64,000 nucleotides of DNA. Source: Pseudoneobacillus rhizosphaerae (GTDB taxonomy: Bacteria; Bacillota; Bacilli; Bacillales; Cytobacillaceae). Numbering within the stretch: position 1 is the stretch's first letter; the number at the start of each line of letters is the position of its first letter. The notes below the pieces were generated by a model. It ran no database searches, had not been told where the DNA came from, and saw nothing but the letters and a program-made list of their open reading frames with translations. Shown piece after piece: positions 52,645 to 61,124 of the stretch. The stretch is from assembly GCF_917563885.1 (NCBI RefSeq), contig NZ_CAKJTG010000007.1:18398-82397 (forward strand). Direction: 5' to 3'. A program made the position numbers and the translations under genes.

Positions 52645-53751
52645 TTATTCATTTGGAAAATCAACTAGATCTCCAAGTTGTACTTCTGTAGCATATTTGA
52701 AGTTACCATTCTCATCTAGGTATCTGATTACCAATACTGCACTACGGTCAAGGCCAAGAAGCTTGTTAACATCAAAGTACAGTGTAGTTTTTCCTGGAGC
52801 TGCTACATGAGGAGTTTCAGATACACCTGTGTTATTAGGCTTTCCAGGAGTTAAAAATTCATATTCGAACACAACATCAAACGCATTTCCATTTGTAACT
52901 TCAAACTTCATCTTTCCATCTCTAGGATTTTCAAATTTCCAGTCTAGTTTTTGTGGATCAACTACGATTGGAGTTTGAACACCTGTTTGGCTGATAACTC
53001 TTTCAAAGTTAGCAAAAGCACTGTCTTCTACTGATTGACCAGCAGCAGCGATAGCGTTTTTAGCAGCAGTTTCAAGACCAGCGATTAAAGCGTCCAATTG
53101 GCCATTGATACGAGATACTTCCCCTGTTAAGTAATCAGTTACTTCTTGAGTAGCTGTTGCTTTTTCACTATTTACTCTAGCAGTCAATTCAGCCTTCACG
53201 CGGTTAATTTCTATGATTAAATCAGCTGTTGCTTTACCTTTTACTAATAAAGATTGCTCAGTAACATCTTCAACGTTACGAGTTTGTGCAGCATTTAATA
53301 CAGTTGTAATATCAGCAGATAATTGATTATACTGATGGTTTAATGTACTTGTAGTATTAGAGTTAGATGTTGATACTAAAGTATCAAAATCACCGCCAAT
53401 GGCATCTAAGAATGTTTGAAGTGCAGCGCCAAGTGAAGCTACATGCTCAGCCAATCTAGCTTCAATCTTAGATTTTGTATCAGCCTTTTCATCAGTTCCA
53501 GCTTGATTAATTCTTCCTTCTGCAGCAGCTTTATCAGTAGCAGCTTTTGAACTAATTGAATTTTGTGCAGTTTGTAGTTTACCAGCTAAGTCAGTTTGAA
53601 CGGCGGTTTTTGCTGCATTAATTTGCGCTTGACCCCATGTAGTGAATTGTGTTCCAGCATTTGTATTTGCAAATGCAAACGTTGAAGATCCGATAACGCT
53701 AGCTACAACTACTCCAGTAACGATTTTACTTTTCAAAGTGAATTTTTTCAT
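52645..53751 (-). CDS. Large secreted coiled-coil protein, paralog A
   Basis: A 368-residue exported protein. The signal peptide is at residues 1-29 (ending TFAFA), and the mature protein begins TNAGTQFTTWGQAQINAAK. Residues about 30-270 are alanine-rich helices with heptad spacing and repeated elements (KAATDKAAAEGRINQAGT). The last ~90 residues are a beta-rich domain (KMKFEVTNGNAFDVVFEYEF). Its first ~200 residues are nearly the same as the paralog at 55132-56214, and both promoters share a long identical stretch, so a recent tandem duplication made the pair. The C-terminal domains differ more. Possibly a matrix fibre or adhesin component. Not recognised as a known family. Confidence 0.78.
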   Translation of the reverse strand: MKKFTLKSKIVTGVVVASVIGSSTFAFANTNAGTQFTTWGQAQINAAKTAVQTDLAGKLQTAQNSISSKAATDKAAAEGRINQAGTDEKADTKSKIEARLAEHVASLGAALQTFLDAIGGDFDTLVSTSNSNTTSTLNHQYNQLSADITTVLNAAQTRNVEDVTEQSLLVKGKATADLIIEINRVKAELTARVNSEKATATQEVTDYLTGEVSRINGQLDALIAGLETAAKNAIAAAGQSVEDSAFANFERVISQTGVQTPIVVDPQKLDWKFENPRDGKMKFEVTNGNAFDVVFEYEFLTPGKPNNTGVSETPHVAAPGKTTLYFDVNKLLGLDRSAVLVIRYLDENGNFKYATEVQLGDLVDFPNE

Positions 53752-53853
53752 TTTGTTCTCTCCTTAAAATTTTTATAGTTTTTCGTATATTATTTTGTTC
53801 TTTAGATAGAACTATTAATATACTTGCTTCCTCTATTACTACTAACACTTTTG

Positions 53854-53909
53854 ATCAATCACCATTGAAAAACATTATGACTACGCATTACTTTTCGAAT
53901 GATTGAGCC
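53854..53909 (-). promoter_or_regulatory. Conserved leader hairpin, copy A
   Basis: On the minus strand the arms GGCTCAATCA and TGATTGATC are about 35 nt apart, with the inner word TTCGAAAAGTAA shared with copy B at 56330-56378. It lies about 100-155 bp before the start of the coiled-coil gene. In copy B the stem is perfect (GCTCAATCA / TGATTGAGC). It may be a leader-RNA structure or protein site; it does not match the c-di-GMP-I core. Confidence 0.55.
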
Positions 53910-54015
53910 TTTTACTCAAACTGCAACTAGGATGTATATATCATTCTTGTATGTATCGCCGACCCTTAGGTATAATCAGTAACTACTAAATTACCCCCTT
54001 TTCTCTTTTCTTTAA

Positions 54016-54208
54016 TCGTTTGTTCTCTTTAACGAACTCACAAGTTGAGTATATGATACATTTGAGAATATGAAAAACTCCAAATTCCGCTGTTTTTTCT
54101 GTATAAAGAACACTTTTCGTTCGTTTTCTCGTTTTATCTCATTAATTCTCACTATTTTGTATTTTATCTTGAACGTTTTATTCATTATAATGAACAAACA
54201 CAAATAAC
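54016..54208. promoter_or_regulatory. Shared divergent promoter module, copy 1 (SinR-type operators)
   Basis: Contains GTTCTCTTTAACGAAC (54022-54037), gagtatatgatacatttg, tataaagaacacttttcgtt and ttgaac...ttataatgaac in the order also seen in copies 2, 3 and partly 4. It lies in front of the broken SinR-like gene. GTTC-N8-GAAC is the repeated operator candidate. Confidence 0.7.
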
Positions 54209-54223
54209 TATAAAGAGATAACT

Positions 54224-54578
54224 ATGATTGGGTTACGAATTAGATGTCATTTCTGGATTAGTAAAACGTGCAGGTATTTCAAAATCTTATCTAAGTCAAA
54301 TTGAAAGGAATCTACAGGTTAATCCCTTTCTCTAGCTCCTTTCAAAACTAGCGATATCACTGGATGCGACATTAGATGATTTGATAGGCGTAGAACAAGA
54401 GTACATTCATAATAACGAACAATTAGACCAAGACTGGGCAATACTCGTTAAAAGAGCAATAGACAAAGGGAGGAGTAAAGAAGAGTTTAAGGAGTTAAGT
54501 GGTTTTATTCGTTTTAAAAATTCACAACAAATTAATAATTGTAAACCATCAGGATCAAACGAAGAGTTATTGAAATGA
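54224..54578 (+). pseudogene. Broken SinR-like gene
   Basis: Aligns with the intact gene at 56707-57075. About 23 bp are missing after the word ggttacgaattagatg, which shifts the frame inside the helix-turn-helix. A later TAG replaces the histidine codon in the region NPFL-LLSKL. The start (ATGATTGG at 54224) and the entire C-terminal dimerisation part (DQDWAILVKRAIDKGRSKEE) remain readable from 54381 in one frame. DNA binding must be lost. It is part of a duplicated block with the coiled-coil protein A. Confidence 0.9.
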
Positions 54579-54708
54579 AAGAGCTACAAAAAACTACAGT
54601 AAAAATTGGAGGAAAATGGACTTTAGAACATTAACAACATGCTATACATTCTCAACTTCTAAAAATGCTTCATACTTAGGTATAATATTTATTTTATTAA
54701 AACATAAA

Positions 54709-54746
54709 CATCCCACTCTTCGCATAGAAAAGTGGGGTGTTTTGTT
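54709..54746 (+). terminator. Terminator after the broken SinR-like gene
   Basis: ATCCCACTCTTC-GCAT-AGAAAAGTGGGGTGTTTTGTT. The intact paralog's terminator at 57227-57258 is a near copy. Confidence 0.8.
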
Positions 54747-54846
54747 AAACATACTATAAAGCTTGACTAGATTGCTGGCCAATAGTAAAGAACAAAGTCA
54801 GTACAGAAAAATCCTTACCAATACATTTTATATTTTTGGGGGAATA

Positions 54847-54966
54847 GTGAGTAGAATTACGGGGTTCAAAGTGGGATAAGACAAAAATGGATTCAATTAA
54901 TTTTAGAAGCAAAAACTTCAGGGGTTTAAATTCTTCTATAGAAAATGCTTGTTTTATCGAATTAAA
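54847..54966 (+). pseudogene. Degraded SinI-like antirepressor gene
   Basis: Aligns with the SinI-like gene at 49062: gacaaaaatggattcaatta against gacaaagaatggattcaact, and gaagcaaaaacttcagg against gaagcaagagtttt. A one-base loss, an upstream TAA and later TAA/TAG codons kill the frame. The ribosome binding region tatttttgggggaatagtg matches the live gene. No riboswitch core is found upstream. The rest of 54579-55131 holds only terminators. Confidence 0.75.
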
Positions 54967-55072
54967 GAATAATTTACAGTCAGTTACTTTCTATATGTAT
55001 CTTATATAAAAATCGGCAAGAAAAAACTTCAAAAGAAACAATGAACAAAATCAAATTCTGTTGTCGAAATCA

Positions 55073-55112
55073 AAAGCAGAGGAAAAGGTAAACTCTTCCC
55101 CTCCGCTTTTAA
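55073..55112 (-). terminator. Terminator of the second large coiled-coil gene
   Basis: Minus strand: AAAGCGGAGGGGAAGAG-TTTA-CCTTTTCCTCTGCTTTT, an imperfect stem with a T-tract at the end, about 20 bp past the stop at 55132. Confidence 0.75.
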
Positions 55113-55131
55113 TAATTACCTAAAAAATTTT

Positions 55132-56214
55132 TTATCTAGGATTATTGGGTTCGTTCATTTCAGCCGATTGCTTATTACCCTTTTCGTCTAACCACTCGAT
55201 TATTACTTTTCCATTCTTATCGGAAGGAGAAGTATAGAATACGCTCTCGCCTCTATCTGCATTAGCTCTACCTTCTGCATATACAGTTTCTTGTACCCCC
55301 CCTGCCTCCGAAGACACATGCTTCCATTTATAAACAATATCGAACTCATTTTTATTTTCTACACTCCATTTAATTTTTCCATCAGGAGTTAAATTGTTAG
55401 ACACTGTCAATTTTTGTTTATCCACTTTAATAGGATTATTATTTTCAATTAGATTGATGACTCTTTCAAAGTTAGCAAATGCACTTGTTTCTACAGCTAA
55501 TCCAGCTGCAGCAATATCAGCCTTAGCATTAGTTTCTAGACCTGAGATTAAGGAGTCTAATAGATCATTTATTCGAGCTACTTCACTAGTTAAGTGATTT
55601 GTCACTTCAGTTGTAGCAGTAGCTTTTTCACTATTCACTCTAGCAGCTAATTCACTCTTCACGCGGTTAATTTCTATGATTAAATCAGCTGTTGCTTTAC
55701 CTTTTACTAATAAAGATTGCTCAGTGACACTGTTTACATTTGTTGCTTTTGCAGCATTTAATACAGTTGTAATATCAGTATTTAATTGATTATACTGATG
55801 GTTTAATGTACTTGTAGTATTAGAGTTAGAAGTTGATACTAAAGTATCAAAATCATCGCCAATGGCAGCTAAAAACGCTTGTAAGGCAGTACCAAGTGAA
55901 GCAACATGCGCAGCTAATTTATCTTCAATTTTAGTTTTTGTATCAGCCTTTTCATCAGTTCCAGCTTGATTAATTCTTCCTTCTGCAGCAGCTTTATCAG
56001 TAGCAGCTTTTGAACTAATTGCTGCTTGTTGAGTTGCTAGTTTACCGGCTAAGTCCGTTTGAACAGCGGTTTTTGCTGCATTAATTTGCGTTTGACCCCA
56101 AGCAGTGAATTGTGTTCCAGCATTTGTATTTGCAAATGCAAACGTTGAAGATCCGATAACGCTAGCTACAACTACTCCAGTAACGATTTTACTTTTCAAA
56201 GTGAATTTTTTCAT
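55132..56214 (-). CDS. Large secreted coiled-coil protein, paralog B
   Basis: A 360-residue paralog of the protein at 52645-53751, with identical signal peptide and mature start (TNAGTQFTAWGQTQINAAK). The helical, alanine-rich stalk is very similar to about residue 255, after which a different C-terminal beta-rich domain follows (KQKLTVSNNLTPDGKIKWS, ending EMNEPNNPR). It is divergently transcribed from the intact SinR-like gene at 56707. Stalk conservation with head divergence suggests different binding targets. Same unknown function as paralog A; probably exported and surface or matrix located. Confidence 0.78.
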   Translation of the reverse strand: MKKFTLKSKIVTGVVVASVIGSSTFAFANTNAGTQFTAWGQTQINAAKTAVQTDLAGKLATQQAAISSKAATDKAAAEGRINQAGTDEKADTKTKIEDKLAAHVASLGTALQAFLAAIGDDFDTLVSTSNSNTTSTLNHQYNQLNTDITTVLNAAKATNVNSVTEQSLLVKGKATADLIIEINRVKSELAARVNSEKATATTEVTNHLTSEVARINDLLDSLISGLETNAKADIAAAGLAVETSAFANFERVINLIENNNPIKVDKQKLTVSNNLTPDGKIKWSVENKNEFDIVYKWKHVSSEAGGVQETVYAEGRANADRGESVFYTSPSDKNGKVIIEWLDEKGNKQSAEMNEPNNPR

Positions 56215-56329
56215 TTTGTTCTCTCCTTAATTTTTTTTAGATTTTATATTTTATTCCATTCTTTACAAAGAACTTTCTAATATGATAGTTACTAACTTTT
56301 ATGCCTATAACTTACTACTAATATCTTTT

Positions 56330-56378
56330 GCTCAATCACCGTTGAATGACTGTGTCTTACTTTTCGAATGATTGAGCC
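56330..56378 (-). promoter_or_regulatory. Conserved leader hairpin, copy B
   Basis: Perfect arms GCTCAATCA / TGATTGAGC on the minus strand with the shared inner word TTCGAAAAGTAA. Positioned as in copy A at 53854-53909, upstream of the second coiled-coil gene. Confidence 0.6.
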
Positions 56379-56489
56379 TCTTTCTCATACTGCAACAAGG
56401 TTGTATACATCATTCTTGTATGTACTGACGACTGCTGGGTATAATCAATGACTAGCGTTTTCCCCCTTCCTATTTCTTTTATATTTGAA

Positions 56490-56672
56490 CATTTGTTCTT
56501 TGTAACGAACTTATAAATTGAGTATATGATACATTTACAAATTAAAAAAACTCCAAATCGCGCCGTTTATTCTATATAAAGAACGTTTTTTGTTCATTTT
56601 CCCGTTATATCTCGCTTTCCCTCACTTTTTCGTATTTTATTTTGAACGAATTATACTTTATAATGAACGTGT
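56490..56672. promoter_or_regulatory. Shared divergent promoter module, copy 2
   Basis: Operator candidate GTTCTTTGTAACGAAC (56495-56510), then gagtatatgatacattt, tatataaagaacg, and ttgaacgaattatacttt ending in TATAATGAAC. It precedes the intact SinR-like gene at 56707. Confidence 0.75.
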
Positions 56673-56706
56673 ATAAATATCTACAAATAACTATAAGGAG
56701 AGAACT

Positions 56707-57075
56707 ATGATTGGGTTACGAATCAGACGTTTACGAGAAAAGAAAGGATATTCCATTTCTCAATTAGCTATGCGAGCAGGTATTTCAAAATCCTATCTAA
56801 GTCAAATTGAGAGAAATCTACAGGTAAATCCCTCACTTCATCTCCTATCAAAGCTGGCGAGAACACTGGATGCAACATTAGATGACTTGATAGGCGTTGA
56901 ACATGAGGACATCTGCAATAACGAACAGTTAGATCGAGACTGGGAAGTACTCATTAAAAGAGCAATAGAGAAAGGAATGAGTAAAGAGGATTTTAAGGAG
57001 TTAAGTGATTATATTCGTTTTAAACATTTACAAATTAATAATAGTAGGTCATCCGGATCTAAGGAAGATACTTAA
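56707..57075 (+). CDS. SinR-like XRE-family regulator (intact, coiled-coil locus)
   Basis: A 122-residue protein starting MIGLRIRRLREKKGYSISQ, with a canonical helix-turn-helix (AMRAGISKSYLSQIERN), a linker (DATLDDLIGVEHE) and a SinI-type dimerisation hairpin (LDRDWEVLIKRAIEKGMSKE with DFKELSDYIRF). AAGGAGAG precedes the ATG. The promoter module upstream has SinR-type palindromes, so autoregulation and control of the divergent coiled-coil gene are likely. It is the intact counterpart of the broken gene at 54224. It could be antagonised by the SinI-like protein at 49062. Confidence 0.88.
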   Translation: MIGLRIRRLREKKGYSISQLAMRAGISKSYLSQIERNLQVNPSLHLLSKLARTLDATLDDLIGVEHEDICNNEQLDRDWEVLIKRAIEKGMSKEDFKELSDYIRFKHLQINNSRSSGSKEDT

Positions 57076-57226
57076 TAGTGAAAGAGGTATAAAAACTGAA
57101 GTGATAAAAAATCAGTAAAATTAGAAGAAAGAGGATTCTATAAGTTTACAACATTCTATATATTCTCAATTCCAGAGAATGCCTCTTATTCAAGGTGTGA
57201 AAAATACTAAATAGGAACATAAATAT

Positions 57227-57258
57227 CCCACTCTTCCAATAGAAAAGTGGGACGATTA
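57227..57258 (+). terminator. Terminator-like hairpin after the SinR-like gene
   Basis: TATCCCACTCTTCCAATAG and AAAAGTGGGACG form a stem like that at 54709-54746. The T-tract is poor here. Positions 57076-57226 show nothing else. Confidence 0.65.
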
Positions 57259-57345
57259 GTTTAAGATAGAGATTGTGTCATCGTCTTATAATTGAAATCT
57301 TGGAGTTAAACACACTTTTTATTAACCTGTTAAGATTAAAGTCTA

Positions 57346-58617
57346 TTAATTTGAAGAGTAGCTGTACTCTACACCGTTTTTCACAAATTTGAATACTGCT
57401 TTAGAAGGAAGTTCAGTTTCTGAATTGTATGCACTATAATTCCAGAAAGAATCACTTGTTGTATCTCCAGGGTGTATTCCAGCCGTAATTAAACCAGTTA
57501 AGCCTGTAGAAGAAGCATATTGTGCAAGAGCTGATGCTTTAACACTGTTCTTCCCTAAGAAATCACCATTTGCAGCGTAGAAATGTACTTCTGCAGAACT
57601 AAAGTCACCCAGTTTTACGCCAGTATTGAAGTTGATGTTGTATTGCTTAATTGATCCTGGAGGATAAGGGCCATATTGCTCTGTATCGTTTTGATCCCAG
57701 ATGTATATAGCAGGAGAATTAGTTAACCCAGCTTGTTGAGTTAGTGGATCACCGTTGTTAACTAATCCATTTGTCGTTACTTTACCTGAAGCGTCTACAT
57801 CAGAAGCAGTTACTTCTTGACCATCCCATTGTCGACCTTCTAGAGAGAATGTTACATCAACTTTGTCACCTTGGTATTTGTTTTGCTCTTCAACACCACG
57901 AGCATCTCTAGTTGAGTACTCAGCAAATTCAATTTCAATTGCTACTCTATGTTCAATTCCAACTGGTATTCCTGCATATTGTGCACCTAGAGATTCTGGC
58001 GAATAATCTTGTGGTCTTGGAGTAACTTGGACTCTGCTATCATCAAAATATCCATCTTTAACAAATGTTGTATTGCCTAATTTTGCTTTTGCATTTGCAA
58101 TTTGTAATGGTGTAGCCCCAGCAGGAGGTGTTAAAGATGTAGCTAAGTATAATTCAGCTAACGTAATGTCTTGTAAAATAATATCAATAGGGTAGCCTCC
58201 GCCACCTTGGGCACCAACATTTACTACCTTAACTTTAAATTGGCTTAAGTAATCAAGTGCTGAATTTGTTCCATAAGTATCGGTATCTCCAAATCCAGAT
58301 TGACCAGAAGTTGGAACATAATCAGTAAAAGTAATTCCATCAATTGATAGCAACACATCTTTCATAGCTAAAGAACCATCATTTTTCAATACAATTGTTC
58401 TTGTCATTTTATCGCCTGGTTTTAGATTTGAAACTTTAAATGTATTATTATTAGCATCACCAACAAGATCAGCCAATGTTAAATTTAATGTACCTGCTGC
58501 AAAGCTAGCAGTTACTTCTTCAATATCATTAAATGCGGCCCAAGTTCCTCCAGCAACTAGGGATAAACCTAGTGCAGCTGACATTGCTCCCATTGTTAAT
58601 TTCTTTTTCATACTCAT
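57346..58617 (-). CDS. TasA/CalY-like matrix fibre protein, large paralog
   Basis: A 423-residue exported protein, last gene of the tapA-sipW-tasA unit. The signal peptide has the SipW-type site GGTWAAFNDIE near residue 23. The N-terminal half is TasA-like: TASFAAGTLNLTLADL and KVSNLKPGDKMTRTIVLKND. A long insertion with two Gly/Pro-rich loops and an extra C-terminal region of about 150 residues (EVTASDVDASGKVTTNG onwards, to VEYSYSSN) makes it about 160 residues longer than B. subtilis TasA, which is about 260. It is probably an extracellular fibre or fibre-associated component. The function of the extra C-terminal region is unknown. Confidence 0.8.
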   Translation of the reverse strand: MSMKKKLTMGAMSAALGLSLVAGGTWAAFNDIEEVTASFAAGTLNLTLADLVGDANNNTFKVSNLKPGDKMTRTIVLKNDGSLAMKDVLLSIDGITFTDYVPTSGQSGFGDTDTYGTNSALDYLSQFKVKVVNVGAQGGGGYPIDIILQDITLAELYLATSLTPPAGATPLQIANAKAKLGNTTFVKDGYFDDSRVQVTPRPQDYSPESLGAQYAGIPVGIEHRVAIEIEFAEYSTRDARGVEEQNKYQGDKVDVTFSLEGRQWDGQEVTASDVDASGKVTTNGLVNNGDPLTQQAGLTNSPAIYIWDQNDTEQYGPYPPGSIKQYNINFNTGVKLGDFSSAEVHFYAANGDFLGKNSVKASALAQYASSTGLTGLITAGIHPGDTTSDSFWNYSAYNSETELPSKAVFKFVKNGVEYSYSSN

Positions 58618-58666
58618 TATTTACTCCTCCTATATAATCAAATCAAATAAGTGATAATAATTATTA

Positions 58667-59326
58667 CTAGTCGTTGTTTCTAGTTTCACCGGGCATTTGT
58701 GTAGCTTCAAACACAAATTGTAAGTTTGATTTCTCACCTTGGTATTTGTTTTGAACATGTAGTCGACTATTATTGAATGTTGTTGAATCTTGAACGAAAG
58801 TAACTTTTACGTCATATTCGATTGTTGCAGCTGGGGCCAATCCTACAACAGCAGGTGCAGGTGCAACTGATGCTGTTCCTGTTAACTCGCCCACACCAGT
58901 TCCAGATACTAAATGTGCAAGAGTATTGTTATAAACTACTGCTCCACCAGTAGTCTTTTTAATTTCAATATTGAATTGACTTAAAAATTCATTCTCTGTA
59001 TTAGTAACAGTACCAACAGTTGTATCAGCATTTGGTACATCTGACCAACCGGCTAATTTCAATGCATGAACATTGATATCATTAATAGAAAGAGATCCAT
59101 TGTTTGTTAGAACAAGTTTCTTAGTAAAATAGTCACCAGGCTTAAGATTGCTAATGTTGAAGTTCATAGTAGATGTATTACCAACAACTAAATCCAATGT
59201 ACCAGCATTAAAACTGTTGCTTGTTGTCTCAACATCGTTGAATGCAGCCCAAGTTCCACCACCGATAAGCGATACACCTAGAGCTCCTGCAAGGATACCC
59301 ATGCCCATTTTCTTTTTAATACTCAT
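58667..59326 (-). CDS. tasA: TasA/CalY-like matrix fibre protein
   Basis: A 219-residue protein of the TasA/CalY family, the main amyloid-type fibre subunit of bacillar biofilm. Signal peptide to about residue 27, with GGTWAAFNDVE as the SipW cleavage region. Family motifs SFNAGTLDLVV, NFNISNLKPGDYFTKKLVLT and NKYQGEKSNLQFVFEATQ are present. It lies just downstream of the SipW-type peptidase, as in B. subtilis tapA-sipW-tasA. A shorter fibre subunit next to the long TasA-like protein hints at a two-subunit fibre. Confidence 0.88.
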   Translation of the reverse strand: MSIKKKMGMGILAGALGVSLIGGGTWAAFNDVETTSNSFNAGTLDLVVGNTSTMNFNISNLKPGDYFTKKLVLTNNGSLSINDINVHALKLAGWSDVPNADTTVGTVTNTENEFLSQFNIEIKKTTGGAVVYNNTLAHLVSGTGVGELTGTASVAPAPAVVGLAPAATIEYDVKVTFVQDSTTFNNSRLHVQNKYQGEKSNLQFVFEATQMPGETRNND

Positions 59327-59398
59327 TCAAAATTCCTCCTCAGAATATTTCTCACCCGTTCGGGTATGTATGTGAACTCTTTTAAGAGATTCAACCAA

Positions 59399-59983
59399 TT
59401 AAATTGTTTTTTCTGATGGCTCGATACTTTGGACTGCTTTTGTCCTCGATTCAATTTCTTTAATTACCGATCGAATTGTGATAGTAGCATAGCCAAGTAG
59501 TAGTAACCCTGGAAGAATTAACAAAATAGCTGTACCCATCTGACTGCTAGCATATTTTAGGAAATAGCCAATGAATGGAATGGTGATCCCTGAATATTTC
59601 GCAACAACATTTTCAGCTAAAACTGGATTTAAATCGGCCTCTTCGTTGTTATCACCTTTAGTGCGATACAGAACGTGTTCTGGTTGTTTTATTACTTCTA
59701 CTATTCTGTGAGTAACCATATTTCTTTCATCTTGTTTAAAGGTAATGACATCGTTTTTACTTAGCGATTTTGGATTATCTATTTTCTCAACTAAGATAAT
59801 GGACCCTGTCTTGAAGGTCGGTTCCATTGAACCAGATAATACAGTTTTAAATTGATATCCAAACAATTCAGGTTCTCCGCCTGATGCTCTTGAGGAAATG
59901 ACCATTATTGTCATAGTTAGTAACGTAACAAAGACTAATACATATAAAACATTACTGGTTATTTTTACTGCTCTTTTCATCAT
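59399..59983 (-). CDS. sipW: SipW-type signal peptidase I
   Basis: A 194-residue ER-type signal peptidase. The catalytic serine lies in SGSMEPTFKTGS (about residue 52) and a histidine replaces the usual lysine in NMVTHRIVEVI (about residue 93), the hallmark of SipW-type enzymes. There is one transmembrane helix near the N-terminus and another near the C-terminus (SQMGTAILLILPGLLLLGYA). It processes TapA and TasA-type proteins. It lies 31 nt after tapA and 72 nt before tasA. Confidence 0.92.
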   Translation of the reverse strand: MMKRAVKITSNVLYVLVFVTLLTMTIMVISSRASGGEPELFGYQFKTVLSGSMEPTFKTGSIILVEKIDNPKSLSKNDVITFKQDERNMVTHRIVEVIKQPEHVLYRTKGDNNEEADLNPVLAENVVAKYSGITIPFIGYFLKYASSQMGTAILLILPGLLLLGYATITIRSVIKEIESRTKAVQSIEPSEKTI

Positions 59984-60013
59984 TTTCTCCTTTCGATTTT
60001 AGGACAATTTTTT

Positions 60014-60766
60014 TCATTCATTTTCATCCAGATTATTACTAACTGTTTTTCTTTCTAAATCTTCAGTTGTGTTTGAATTTTTTATATTTTCTGGTGCTTT
60101 TAGAATATTTATAGTCTCTTTAATATCCTCAGCTTCTTCTAACTCAGGATTGTTAATCTCTTCAGTACTTTCTGTTTCTATCTCTGTTTTTTGTGTTTTT
60201 GTATTATTTTCATTGGTTGTACTTTCATTATTTGGACTACTCCCGGAACCTACGTTTTTCCCCATTTTGGTTTCAGCTGATGTCTCATTATTATTATCTG
60301 TAGTAAAACTATTTTCTTTTTTCTCTTTTCCAGATGAACATCCTGAAATCTCAATTTTTTCACTCCATATCGTATCTTGACCTGGCCTCTCAGTTTTTGT
60401 TACCTTAAAACGATAATTCCCATTACTACTAATAGTTCCTGATGACTCAATTTTCCCTTTCTTGTCACTTAGTATCTTCGGTACTACACCATTATCTAAA
60501 GATGGTCCAATTGGTGTTTTGGATAAATTCCCATTTCCTACTTCAAACAATTCCCAGCTCCAAGTAGAGAATGTCATATCCTCGCCATCGTTATAAATTT
60601 CCGCAAAAATATAAGGTGGATTACATGTTCCTCCGCGCTGCAATGAACCTTTATCAAAATCTAATGAACTTTTATCCCATTCATCCACTGGCCAATTTAC
60701 ATGTAATGAAGAAGATAATTCTTCAACATCATTAAAGGAAGCATTTGTAAATGAATTTAATTGCAT
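60014..60766 (-). CDS. tapA: TapA-like fibre anchoring/assembly protein
   Basis: A 250-residue reading from the first ATG. It resembles B. subtilis TapA (YqxM): ASFNDVEELSSSLHV at the start, RGGTCNPPYIFAEIYNDGED and STWSWELFEVGNGN in the middle, and a long acidic, low-complexity tail (TESTEEINNPELEEAEDIK). In the same frame upstream (to about 60868) lies a hydrophobic signal-peptide-like stretch (KKIIFLTNIVILWCFLLI) but no ATG, GTG or TTG before a TGA at 60869-60871. The true start may therefore be a rare codon, or a frameshift may have occurred. TapA accelerates TasA assembly and anchors fibres. It is the first gene of the unit with sipW and tasA. Confidence 0.82.
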   Translation of the reverse strand: MQLNSFTNASFNDVEELSSSLHVNWPVDEWDKSSLDFDKGSLQRGGTCNPPYIFAEIYNDGEDMTFSTWSWELFEVGNGNLSKTPIGPSLDNGVVPKILSDKKGKIESSGTISSNGNYRFKVTKTERPGQDTIWSEKIEISGCSSGKEKKENSFTTDNNNETSAETKMGKNVGSGSSPNNESTTNENNTKTQKTEIETESTEEINNPELEEAEDIKETINILKAPENIKNSNTTEDLERKTVSNNLDENE

Positions 60767-60910
60767 AATGGTTATTAGGAGAAAACACCATAGGATTACA
60801 ATGTTTGTAAGAAATATTATTTTTTTATAACGTTTCTTGAATTTTCTTATCCTGGAATGTCTGATTTTTCACCACTTCCTAACACTCTATTTTCATGATT
60901 ATTTAGCAAC

Positions 60911-61091
60911 TCCTTGTTCTATTTAACGAACTAACAATATGAGTATATGACATAGAAAAAATAAAAAGACTACTCAAATTTAGTTATTTACTCTATATAA
61001 AGAACTATTTTCATTCGTTTTCTCATTATTGCTCTTTGTAGCTCTGTTTCTTTTATTTTATTTTGAACAAAAAGTTCTTTATAATGAACTA
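60911..61091. promoter_or_regulatory. Shared divergent promoter module, copy 3 (tapA operon / SinR-like)
   Basis: GTTCTATTTAACGAAC (60916-60931), gagtatatgacatag, tatataaagaac and GTTCTTTATAATGAAC (61074-61089) overlapping a TATAAT box. It lies between the divergently transcribed tapA-like operon and the SinR-like gene, so both are probably repressed by SinR-type proteins. Confidence 0.78.
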
Positions 61092-61124
61092 TGAGTATAA
61101 AAAAATTATTAAGGAGATTACTAT

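Noticed and set aside
54016-54208. Second c-di-GMP riboswitch in the SinR-like promoter modules
   Set aside because: The GAAA-tetraloop hairpin and the CGCAAAG core are absent; the shared words are operator-like.
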